A stretch of DNA of 64,000 nucleotides from the NCBI GenBank assembly GCA_963565915.1, contig OY751485.1:3534001-3598000 (forward strand). Direction: 5' to 3'. The notes under the pieces are model-generated. The model was not told the origin of the DNA. It saw only the letters and a program-made list of their open reading frames with translations, and searched no databases. Numbering within the stretch: the stretch's first letter is position 1; each line of letters opens with the position of its first letter. This document shows, one piece after another, positions 33,370 to 42,850 of this stretch. A program made the translations under genes and the position numbers. This stretch comes from Entoloma clypeatum (Eukaryota; Basidiomycota; Agaricomycetes; Agaricales; Entolomataceae).

Positions 33370-36300
33370 CAGGCAGTCCACAGGACTCTGTACGGCCTGA
33401 GGACTGCGTTGAACCCATCTGTACTACCGCTCTACTCAACGCTTCTGCTCTTTCCGATCCCAATTCCCTCCGTGTCCGACTTACATCTCTGCTTATCTCC
33501 GATTCTTCTCCGATAGCCGCCCTTGTGGACTCCGGCTCTACTCATTGTTTTATTGACTCCTGTTACGCTTTATCCTATAAACTCCCTTTCACCTCCATAC
33601 CTCTGATCGAACTTAAATTATTTGACGGAACGTCCAACTCCGTCATTACTCAGGCGGTTGATCTCCCTGTATACTTTTCCTCCGGTGAATATATGGCCAT
33701 TACAGCCTACGTGACTCCGCTCGATTCCTCCTGTTCTATGGTTCTTGGATACAACTGGCTCACCCGCTACAATCCTATGATTGACTGGGTATTGGGCAGT
33801 ATTACTTTCCGTCCACAGCTCTTGAAGGAGTCTCTGACCTTGACATCTTCTGCCAGGTCAGCTCCGCTACCTCCGCAGACCTCTCCCGATACTCCGACCT
33901 CCGACTCCGGCACACCCACTGCTACTCCGGACGTTGTCCCGAATATTGCATTGATAAATGCAGCCGCATTTGTGCGCGCTTGCAAACTTCCGGGTGCCCA
34001 ATCTTTCTGAATTCACCTCTCCGACCACACAATCTCTGTCCAATCCGTTTCCATGTCCGAGGAACCTCCAGACCTCTCCCATATCCCAGAGGAATATCAC
34101 GATTTTGCCGATGTTTTTAGCAAGACAAAAGCAGACACCCTCGCTCTGCATCGTCCATATGACCTCTGTATCGAGTTAGAAGACGGATCAACTCCCCCTA
34201 TTGGCCCTATGTACTCCATTTCACAATCCAAACTATCTGCCCTGCGAAACTTCATAGACGAACATTTGGCCATTGGTTTCATTCGCCCCTCTCGCTCTCC
34301 ACATGGCACTCCAGTCCTCTTTGTCCGAAAGAAGGACGGTTCCCTCCGCCTGTGCGTCGACTATCGGGGCCTCAACAAAGTTACCAAGAAGGATTGATAC
34401 CCTCTTCCGCTCATCTCCGACCTCCTTTCCACTGCCGGAAAAGCGCGCGTTTATACCACTCTCGATCTCCGGCATGCATATCATCTTGTCCGCATTGCCG
34501 ACAGAGATGAATGGAAAACCACTTTCCGCACTCGTTACGGATCGTTTGAATGGCTTGTTATGCCTTTTGGACTATCCAACGCCCCTGCTGCTTTTCAGCG
34601 ATTTGTGAATGACATCTTCAGTGACCTCCTCAATGTTACAGTGGTGGTCTACCTCGACAACATTCTCATTTACTCCGACGACCCCGCCAAGCACCCCGAC
34701 GATGTCAAGGAAGTTCTCCGACGTCTCTGCAAGAACGGACTTTACGTCTGCTCCGACAAGTGCGAATTTTCTGTCGACACAGTCGAATATCTTGGTTTCA
34801 TCCTTTCTCCCTCCGGTCTCCGCATGTCCAAAACCAAGGTGAAGACCATTCAAGAGTGGCCTGAACCTCGAAAAGTGAAGGACGTACAGTCTTTCCTTGG
34901 ATTCGCAAATTTCTATCAATGTTTCATTCACGGTTATTCGGACATTGTTGTTCCGCTCACCCGACTCACCCGGAAGGGTACTCCGTTCCGTTTCTCCGAC
35001 TCCGCACAGAGTGCATTCAACGAGTTGAAGCTCGCTTTTACCAAAGCACCGGTCCTCACTCATTGGATTCCTGATCGACCTATTATCATCGAGACGGACG
35101 CCTCTGACTATGCACTTGGTGCTATTTTGTCCATCCGGACCTCCAATGAGGAGATACACCCAGTAGCGTTCCACTCCCGCACCTTCACTGCCCCGGAACT
35201 CAACTACGACACGCACGACAAGGAGTTACTTGCTATCCATGAAGCATTCAAGGTATGCCGACATTACCTTGAAGGCTCCGCTGGTCCGATCGACATTGTC
35301 ATGGACCACAAGAACCTGGAGTACTTCGCCACTACAAAGGTTCTCACCCGCCGACAGGCCCGGTGGTCTGAGTTCCTCTCTCAGTTCAATCTCTTGATTC
35401 GCTTCCGCCCCGGACGTCTCGGTACCAAGCCGGACTCTTTGACTAGACGATGGGACATCTATCCCAAAGAGGGGAATAGCGACTATGCATCGGTAAACCC
35501 AAGCAACTTCCGACCAGTCTTTTCCCAAGAACAGCTGTCCACATCTCTCCGAGCTACGGAGTTGTTCACCCCTGTTCTCCGCGCCACAGTCATAATGGAC
35601 ATTGAACAGTTGCACTCCGACATCCTCCGTTCACTCCCATCTGACCCAATCTATGCTGACCATCTCAAGGAGCCCAAACCACACTGGTCTGTAGACTCCG
35701 ACGGTTTCCTCCATCATAGTGGTCGCATTTATGTCCCCGACTCTGATAACCTCCAGCTCCGCATCCTCCGCAACAAGCACGACCATATTCTCTCTGGACA
35801 CCCCGGACAGAACAAGACAGTTAGTCTCATTCAACGAGATTATACTTGGCCTGGTGTTCGAGACTTTGTCAAAAAGTACTGCAAATCCTGCACCACTTGC
35901 ATGCGCTCTAAACCTCAACGCCACAAGCCCTATGGTATGCTGAAGCAACTCCCAGTTCCGAACCTTCCGTGGAACTCCATATCCATGGACTTCATCGAGA
36001 CACTTCCGACCTCCGGCGGTTTTGACACAATCCTTGTTATTGTTGACCGAATGACAAAACAAAGCATTTTTGTTCCGACTACGATCCACTGCACCTCCGA
36101 AGATCTAGCCACCATCCTGCATGTGTTCTCCAAGCACGGAGTACCAGAACATGTCACCTCCGACCGAGGCCCAGAGTTCATCTCCCGCTTTTCCCACTCC
36201 CTCGGAAAAGCCCTCAACATGACTCTGCACTTCACCTCTGGCTACCATCCTGAAGGCGACGGTCAAACCGAACGTACCAACCAAACCTTGGAACAGTACC

Positions 36301-37058
36301 TCTGCATCTTCTGCAACTATCAGCAGGACAACTGGTCCGAGCTACTTCTGCTTGCGGAGTTCGCGTACAACAATGCTCTGAGTGCTACAACCGGGATCTC
36401 GCCCTTCTTTGCCAATAAAGGTTATCATCCGAACCTCTCCGTCCATCCGGAGCGCGACCTCGCATCCGCCCGTGCCCGACAATTTGTCGTAGACCTGGAT
36501 GAGCTTCACCAAGAACTCAAATCTACAATCCTAGAAGCTCAACGACGTTATCAAGGCCCTGCCGATCTCCGGCGTGCTCCACCCCCTCCGCTCGAAGTAG
36601 GACAGCAAGCGTTTGTGAAGGCTAAGTTTTTCCGCACTACACGACCCTTCAAAAAGCTGTCTGAAAAGTACCTTGGCCCCTTTGACATCCTTGCCAGGAA
36701 TGGTACACACTCTTACACCCTCCGACTTCCGGACACCATACGCGGTGTTCACCCCGTTTTCCACATCTCCATGCTGGAGCCATCTGTTCCGAACGACATT
36801 CCAAACCGGACAGTAACTCCGCCTCCTCCGATCGACGTTGAAGGAGAAGTGGAATACGAAATCGCCGAAATTCTTGACACCAAACTGGATCATCGGCGTT
36901 CTTGCAAACTGCTCTACCTAGTCCGTTGGCTAGGCTATGAAGGAACCGATGAGGAACAGTCCTGGCTACCTGCCACGGAACTCGAACACGTGACGGACTT
37001 AGTCGCGGATTTCCACTCCGCGTATCCGGAGAAACCGGGCCCCTTATCATGCCTATAG
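33367..37058 (+). pseudogene. Family C pol (protease-RT-RNase H-integrase-chromodomain)
   Basis: About 1230 codons in the -1 frame to gag. Protease [12 protein letters not shown] (~33520) and VLGYNWL; RT from [10 protein letters not shown], with [11 protein letters not shown] and the active site VVYLDNILIYSDD near 34650; RNase H ETDASDYALGAIL; integrase finger (HPGQNKTVSLIQRDYTWPG...CTTCMRSK), DDE residues (SMDFIETLPTS, SDRGPEF, GQTERTNQTLE) and chromodomain (VEYEIAEILDTKLD...LLYLVRWLGYEG). Two in-frame TGA codons lie at 34008-34010 and 34395-34397 (after KKD, where family members have Arg or similar). The RT motif reads YLDN instead of YLDD, removing a catalytic Asp. 34560-37058 is otherwise uninterrupted. 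Confidence 0.93.
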
Positions 37059-37079
37059 AACCGCGCAAGACACTCATAT

Positions 37080-37110
37080 TGCAAAATAAATAAAATAAAA
37101 AAACAATTAA
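37080..37110 (+). terminator. A-rich AATAAA cluster between convergent pol and antisense ORF
   Basis: Several overlapping AATAAA/AATAAAA words lie between the pol stop (37058) and the antisense ORF stop (37123). A similar cluster is at 1008-1033 in C1. It could supply polyadenylation for a subgenomic pol message; the full-length RNA must read through it. Confidence 0.35.
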
Positions 37111-37122
37111 AGGGGGGAGGGG

Positions 37123-38068
37123 CTACTGGGTTTTGGCCTTTTTGGCCGGCGGACCGTCATCCTCCGACTCTTCCTCCGGTTCTCCCTCCGCCTCCTCTTT
37201 CTCCGCTTGCAGTTCCGCAAGCTCCCCATCTGCCAATCCCTTGACCTCCCCCTTGTCCTTTTCCTTGTCCTCTTCCTCTCCTTCTTCCTCTTCTCCATCC
37301 TCTGTCTCCGACTCCAGAGCCGCTGCCTCCAGCAGGAAATTCCGGTAGGCGAGGTGGTTGTTCATGATTTGTAGCTGCCGGAGCAGCGCCCAACCGACCC
37401 TCGCCGACTGCTCCTCCCTCTCTTCCAGAGCCTCCCAGAGCCCCCGGAGCTCCTCCGCGACCCCTGCGCTGCAGCAGTTTTTCGCCCCGCTCGGGCCCGC
37501 GACCTCTGCAACGGCTTCCTCCGTCCTTCCCCGCTTCCGCTTTGCCCGCGTCTCGCCGGCCCTCAGGCATACCCGTTTGCCATCCTTGCACCGCTGGCAT
37601 GCAGTGCCTTTTCCCTGCCTAAGGAGATTGTCAGTAGGAAAAAGAAAATGGAGAAGTGGGTACTCACAACGCCCACTTGCACTCCACCTTTGCCTGCGCA
37701 GAGGCCTGACACGCCTCCCCCCAGACCTCCGACTCCTCCGCTCCGCTCTCCGCCCTCTGTTTCCCCGCCGTCTTTGCCCTCTTCTTCTCCGCCTCTGCCT
37801 CTGCCTTTGCCTCTGCCTCTGCCTCCCTCGCCCTCCTCTCGGCCTCCGCCTTCTTCCTTGTCTCCGCCTCCTCCTTCTCCTTGTGTACCTGCGCCAGACG
37901 GCGCAGGAGCTCCTCTTCGGAGTCATCGAGGTTGGCGCTGGAGCACGCAGGTTGTGTGTTTGAGTGTTGGGGCATGTTGGTGGTAACTGGAAGAAAACCC
38001 TTGGGCCGCTCATCTCCGTTAAATAACCGAGACCACATGACCTTGTTTATTTTCTCATGGTCTTCCAT
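37123..38068 (-). CDS. Antisense third ORF of family C: spliced Zn2Cys6-like, coiled-coil acidic protein
   Basis: Exon 1 38068-37668 and exon 2 37618-37123 total 897 nt, 298 codons in frame. The 49-nt intron (37667-37619) has GTGAGT donor, ACTGAC branch site and TTAG acceptor. Start chosen at MEDHEKINKVMWSRLF, the first ATG outside the 3' LTR; the frame is also open into the LTR up to 38233. Residues ~45-110 are a charged coiled coil (DDSEEELLRRLAQV, then AEA/KKA repeats). The cysteine region spans the splice: ACQASAQAKVECKW + ALQGKGTACQRCKDGKRVC; the second Cys is Ser here but Cys in the C1 copy. A conserved LLRQLQIMNNHLAYRNFLLE helix and an acidic tail ending AKKAKTQ follow. It is tail-to-tail with pol, 64 bp apart. 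Probably a nuclear DNA-binding-like protein; that is inference from spacing only. Confidence 0.7.
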
Positions 38069-38093
38069 GGGTGTCAGACCTAAGAGGGGAATA

Positions 38094-39123
38094 CTGTTAT
38101 ATCCGTCTCCGAATCTCCGATCCACTCCGATCATCCTCCGACATTCTGGACATCCGTTACCTCCGCATCTCCGCACGTTGCCATTGTGCATTTCATATTC
38201 ATAACTCCATGCCTTTATGCATTTCATATTCATATTCCCGTTTACTTATGCATCGCCTTTTCCACATGGTCCGTTGACCGACATCTCTGATGTTCGTTAC
38301 AGTCACTGGCAACTTACGCCACAACTCCGGACCTACTCCGACCATCTCCGTAAAGTAATATCATTTAGGTATTTAAGCTCGTACCATACCTGTAGTTCCT
38401 CAGTTCGAATATCAACAAAGTTCACTCCTCTACTCCCCGTTCATGCCAGAGATCCTCGCTGTGGTACAATACGCCGACGACATCCTCATCTACTGCTCTT
38501 CCTCCATCGTTACCCTTTGATGAGCTCAGTACTGTGTCCGAGTCACAACTCCGATGTCGTCCGACCATTTCCACATCAATGTGTCTCTCACCAAGATCTT
38601 TCCGAGGACCTCCGCACCTCTGACCTCTCCTCCGACCTCCTGAAATTGGGACACCTTATCCAACAAACGGCGGCGCAACACATATGTTGAAGCCACGTCC
38701 CTCCCCTTCGTTGTTCCTCCGCATTCCTGGAGTTCCACTCCAGTCTCAGTCCTACATCCGACCTCCGATGGACTCCGACAAAGCTCCGACATTTCATCTA
38801 CTTAACAACTTTGGTGAACTTCTATCCATTGTTGATGAGACCCTTGTGGAACCCGATAAAGTAAGCAAACCGATGATTGGGGAATATGGCAATACAACGA
38901 TAAATTTACCTGGTGCTTAATCCAGAAGAATATCTGTAAGGATCAGTTTTGTAATATTGAAATTGGGACATCTTATCCAACAAACGGCGGCGCAACACAT
39001 ATGTTGAAGCCACGTCCCTCCCCTTCATCGTTCCTCCGCATTCCTGGAGTTCCGCTCTGGTCTCAGTTCTACGTCTGACCTCTGACAGACTCCGACGAAG
39101 CTCCGACTTTCACCTACTTAACA
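38094..39123 (+). repeat. 3' LTR of element C, chimeric and enlarged
   Basis: The LTR runs from 38094 to a complete 3' end at 38807 (CTTAACA), then 151 bp of non-LTR sequence (38808-38958), then a second copy of the last ~165 bp of the LTR (38959-39123) ending CTTAACA beside the CTGAG duplication. The 151-bp block appears identical to 52199-52349, where it also directly follows a C-type LTR end. Confidence 0.88.
38808..38958 (+). other. 151-bp block captured inside the C 3' LTR
   Basis: Reads the same as 52199-52349 at every position I compared, although the adjoining LTR parts differ at several sites. At 52 kb the block continues directly into Ty1/copia gag sequence, so it is probably copia-derived and was carried here next to a C LTR. 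Confidence 0.8.
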
Positions 39124-39722
39124 CTGAGCCTTTGAGAGACTGCCCTGGCTCTCCTCCACTGGTTGTCCAATCTGGACGCCATGGTGTACCATTCATCGAC
39201 TGTTCCTGGGATCTTGTCAAGACCCAAGATCTTGTCTCGGAGCGCGTGTGGCAACGCCTCCATGAAGTAATCTTTGAGAGATCGCTCCTCTGTGATCAAC
39301 CTCTCTGCAACCCATAGTTTGAATTTCTCTATGAATTCATCGGCTGTCATGCCTTCCATCTTCTGCGTCTTCATCATAGTCAATGCATCTCCTTCTTTGT
39401 CAACCGGGGAAAACAATTTCCTCAGTTTCTTGATGAAGTCCGTGTACTTCGGGTAGGTGGGTACTCCGGCGGTGGTGATGTCTCTGTACCAGGACTCTTT
39501 CCATGGCCCGGCAGTTCCTCCTTTCATGTATGAGACCGTGAAGAGGATTTTCTTTTTATCGGAGTTGTAGATGTCATCGTTCATTTCCAAGTATAAGTTC
39601 GTGTCGAACAAAAATTCTGACAGTTTTCTTCTGTCTCCATTGAAGATCGCTGGTGGGCTGATCTTGATTTCTTTGTCTGGGGTTCTTGCCTGAGAAGTCA
39701 TTTCTACAGGTGCTGGTTTCAC
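39124..39722 (-). pseudogene. Element B gag, N-terminal part
   Basis: About 200 codons of Ty3-type gag: PPAIFNGDRRKLSEFLFDTN, KKKILFTVSYMKGGTAGPW, DALTMMKTQKMEGMTADEFIEKF and WYTMASRLDNQWRRA are capsid landmarks. The first in-frame ATG encodes MTSQARTPDKE near 39700. The same frame stays open upstream through a Pro-rich stretch almost to the primer site but without an ATG. The frame is cut at 39124 by the C insertion; the C-terminal part lies at 31152-31481. Confidence 0.88.
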
Positions 39723-40001
39723 TGGGGTGTCTGGGGTCTTTGGTCTGAGTGCAGCAACAGCAACAGCTGGCGGCGGTGGGATTCGTCTCGGGGAGAGATA
39801 AGAGGGTGATGTGGGGTTGACTGGTACGAAAGAGGAGGTTACTCTTCTGTATGGTGTCGGCGGTTGTTGTGGTGTGATGGGTGTGTCAATGAACTCCTGT
39901 TCGTCTTCTGAGTCGGACGAGACGCCAAAGGTTGATCGTCGGGGAGGAATCTTTGCATCTAAAACCGCGGTGGGTTGACGACATAGATCAGCTTGACCTT
40001 T
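39723..40001 (-). other. Element B leader
   Basis: Between the 5' LTR and the first gag ATG. On the element strand it encodes an open, Pro/Ser-rich extension of gag lacking a start codon. Primer site at 39990-39999: AGGTCAAGCT on the element strand, 2 nt inside the LTR, complementary to 10 nt in the LTR (40208-40217 on +), which lies 35 nt after the start of a TATATAAG box (40245-40252 on +). Confidence 0.65.
39990..39999 (-). promoter_or_regulatory. Self-primer binding site of element B
   Basis: 10-nt perfect complement to the predicted transcript start in the B LTR; 2-nt spacer from the LTR, as in families A and C. Confidence 0.65.
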
Positions 40002-40396
40002 TGTTACGGCAATAGCCTACAACAGCAAGTCCAAGGATTGAGTCACGTGGGTTCAAACTGTTTCCACAACAAGTCCCTCAGTAGGTCGACTTGGTCAATC
40101 AGTGAGCTCCTCAAGAGGACGACTCGGTTCGATGCAGCTGAGCTAAGTCCTCGCAAGGCACTTAGTTTGAGAGTGTTCCAGATAAGACAAGTAAGCGTTA
40201 ATTGCCTAGGTCAAGCTAAGGACCTCTACTCTAAGGTTACTGGTCTTATATACATTATCCTATGGCTATAAATAAGTATGTGCTGCGTAGAAGCTAAATA
40301 GGCCATTGGTTAGATAGATGTTTTAAGGAGGCTGTGGCATAGGAGTCAGAGATAAGGCCTCAAGGCAGTGAGTCAGAGATAACAAGTGAAAATGTA

Positions 40397-42015
40397 CAGT
40401 GCCTCACAAAACTGATTCAATGTTTGTTGCTTTTTGAATACCTTCAAGATAACTCTGCAAAGAATACCAATTGAATTAAACCTTTGGTATATAATTGAAA
40501 GCCCTACTTCAGGGCTTTCAGAATATAAAGGAATCATATGATTTAGATCAGAATCCATGGAGATATGATTAAATTAAATCAGCAACTCATTGAATCAGTT
40601 TTGTGAGTACCTATGGCAATTATCAGAATCAAATGCTTCACTGGTTGTATGGTAACCAGTTGCCATGACTTACTGATGGAACTTGAATAGAACCCTGATG
40701 GGTTGTCAAAGAAAGTTGTATAAGAAGAATCCAACCTCAACAGCCTCCATAATTAATCATGCGCCCTATCTCCTCTTTCCACAAGGAAAACATTCTTTCT
40801 CTGGCCTCCAATGGTCACTCCACTCGTCATATTGCCTCTAACCTGGGTGTCAGCCAACCAACTGTCTCCAGAGTGCTTCAGAATCTTCTTCCTCATCGCA
40901 ATCTCTCTTCTGGTGGTCGTCCATCCAAGCTTTCTCCCACCAACACATGAAACATACTTTCACAAATCACCTCAGGGAGAGCCTCCAATGCTGTGCAGGC
41001 TACCAAACACATCAACACTGTCATCTCCAATCCTGTCTCCCCAGAAACTGTGAGAAGGGTTCTCAGAAAACATGAATTCAAGGCTGTAACAAAGAAGAAA
41101 AGACCTTTCTTAAAGGCCATACATTGGAAGAGGCGGTTGGCATTTGCTATGAAGCACAGGGAATGGACAGTGGAGGACTGGAAGAGGGTCATTTGGTCAG
41201 ATGAGACCAAAATCAACAGGTTTGGGTCAGATGGCAAGGAATGGGTCTGGAAAAAGAAGGGTGAGGGGCTTATTGAAAGAGAGGTTCAGGGCACAGTCAA
41301 GTTTGGGGGAGGAAATATTATGGTTTGGGGTTGTATGGGTTGGAAAGGTGTGGGGAGACTTGCAGAGGTTGAAGGGAGGATGGATGCTGATCAGTATGTG
41401 TCCATTTTGGAGGACAATTTGCTGCCCAGCATGGAGGAGAGTGGAATCTCTGAAGAGGAGATCATTTTTCAGCAGGACAATGACCCCAAGCACACCTCCA
41501 AGAAGGCCAAAAAATGGATGGACAGCAAGAATATTGCTCTGCTGGATTGGCCTGCACAGTCCCCAGACCTCAATCCTATTGAACACCTCTGGGTTCATAT
41601 TAAAAGGAAGTTGAATGAATATTCAACACCACCCAAGGGAGTCTGGGAGATTTGGGACAGAGCAGCAGAGGTGTGGAATAATATAGAGCCAGAAGTGTGT
41701 CAAAACCTGATAGAAAGTATGCCAAGAAGGGTAGAGGCAGTAATCAAAGCTAAGGGGGGTAATACCAAGTACTAAAGTATAAAATACTGTATTTATTGTA
41801 CATACTCACAAAACTGATTCAATGAGTCCCTGGAGTAATTTGATCATATATTGATCATTTTTTATGGGAATTACATAATTATTGCAGATTCTGAGAGTCC
41901 TGAAGCAGAACTTTTAAACAGGTACCAATACCTTCTTTTGATTGGCATTATTTGCAAAGTTATTTTGAAGGTATTCACAAAGTAGCAAACATTGAATCAG
42001 TTTTGTGAGGCACTG
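40397..42015 (+). mobile_element. Tc1-like DNA transposon 1
   Basis: 1619 bp between duplicated TA dinucleotides (40395-40396 and 42016-42017). The other B LTR retains the single TA, an empty site. Terminal inverted repeats of about 213 bp begin CAGTGCCTCACAAAACTGAT; the outer ~29 bp are identical at both ends. The inner edge of each repeat carries the same motif reversed (CATTGAATCAGTTTTGTGAG at 40588-40607). Confidence 0.93.
40759..41775 (+). pseudogene. Tc1-type DD34E transposase, one stop codon
   Basis: About 338 codons from MRPISSFHKE. An N-terminal helix-turn-helix (GHSTRHIASNLGVSQPTVSRVL) binds the inverted repeats; the DDE catalytic domain shows VIWSDETKIN (first Asp), IIFQQDNDPKHTS (second Asp) and SPDLNPIEHLW (Glu). 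The single lesion is TGA at 40948-40950 after SPTNT, between the DNA-binding and catalytic parts; the frame is otherwise open to the stop at 41775. Catalytic residues are all present, so this copy lost activity recently or only by this stop. The transposase cuts and pastes the element at TA. Confidence 0.9.
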
Positions 42016-42175
42016 TATCTAAAAGGGGAATTGTCCGAGTCGATGTGAGTCATAGCGCTGATAGGGGGGACATGTGTCCCAGGGTCATCGGAGTTAAGTG
42101 AAACGGGGTCTGATAAGGATCGAGGGTCGAGGGGTCGTGTGAAGGCACATAGGAAGAGGGTGAAAAAGTGTAACA

Positions 42176-42850
42176 GGCAGCTAGACATGACAGAGGCCCT
42201 TTTGCTCAGACTCGACACTGTTATTATTGGGGGGGGGGACTGGCTCAGCTGGGCAACACCATACCATTTATGTTACCACTACTAATGTTGCACACAGACA
42301 AAATTTCATTGACCCTCTCACCTCTCAAAGTCCTTCAAAAAGACCAGGTACCATCCAAACAAGTTTCTCATCTTTGACATGTCATGGCATGCCCAAATCT
42401 GGAACATTGAATAGATCCTTGTCTTCAACAATTGATAAGATTATAGCAGACAGCTAGCCGAGTAACAGATATCACAAACATGACAAAAGTGATAGCCAAG
42501 CGATGTCACACAGTACCCTCGAAATCAAGACAAATTGCACCAGATGTTGTAGAGCACACCATGCCCATCAAATTCACCATCACTGACCGCGTTATCTGAC
42601 AAGAGTGTCGGACCAGAGCTCTGTGCCACCAGACATGGGTACAGTTCTGAACCAAGTTCATCATGGAGTTCACTCCAAAAAACAAAGAACAAGATGCATT
42701 GCTTATTCTTGAGGGAGAAGCCTACTACCAAGATAGTCAAGATGTGGAGGCTTACATTGATGACTTCAAAGATTATGTCGAAAAGGCTGGGTACACTGAA
42801 GGAACAAACATAGTACCCAAGTTCCGACATTCCTCTGTTAATTGACCAAA
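42176..42850 (+). pseudogene. Ty3-type gag fragment and unidentified coding remnant
   Basis: 42600-42830 (+) encodes a capsid-like segment: KNKEQDALLILEGEAYYQD, VEAYIDDFKDYVEKAGYTEG, matching the conserved central part of Agaricomycete Ty3 gag. A run of about ten G at 42229-42238 disrupts upstream reading. 42525-42570 is the reverse-oriented relative of 17890-17950. Too broken to assign ends. Confidence 0.55.

Larger units (their letters stand above)
31482..39123 (+). mobile_element. Ty3/gypsy chromovirus family C (full length), inserted in element B gag
   Basis: 7642 bp, flanked by CTGAG (31477-31481 and 39124-39128), a perfect 5-bp duplication. Plus-strand order: 5' LTR, self-primer site, gag, pol, A-rich spacer with AATAAA, an antisense spliced ORF, polypurine tract (about 38081-38093) and a 3' LTR enlarged to 1030 bp by foreign sequence. 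Opposite orientation to its host element B. Confidence 0.95.
25905..42175 (-). mobile_element. Ty3/gypsy chromovirus family B, split by two later insertions
   Basis: Flanked by GGCAG at 25900-25904 and 42176-42180, a perfect 5-bp duplication. On the minus strand: 5' LTR (40002-42175, containing a Tc1-like element), leader and gag N-terminus (39124-40001), family-C insertion (31482-39123), gag C-terminus (31152-31481), pol (27443-31137), third ORF (26499-27413) and 3' LTR (25905-26457). Removing the two insertions leaves an element of about 7.0 kb. Confidence 0.93.
40002..42175 (-). repeat. 5' LTR of element B, interrupted by a Tc1-like element
   Basis: LTR sequence 40002-40396 and 42016-42175 is collinear with 25905-26457. 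The insertion at a TA is 40397-42015. Outer end TAACA followed by the GGCAG duplication. Confidence 0.93.

Noticed and set aside
37123..38013. Single 296-codon Arg-rich ORF reading through the intron
   Set aside because: The upstream half is an out-of-frame reading of the coiled-coil exon (long Arg runs); the spliced model joins two conserved frames and has standard splice signals.
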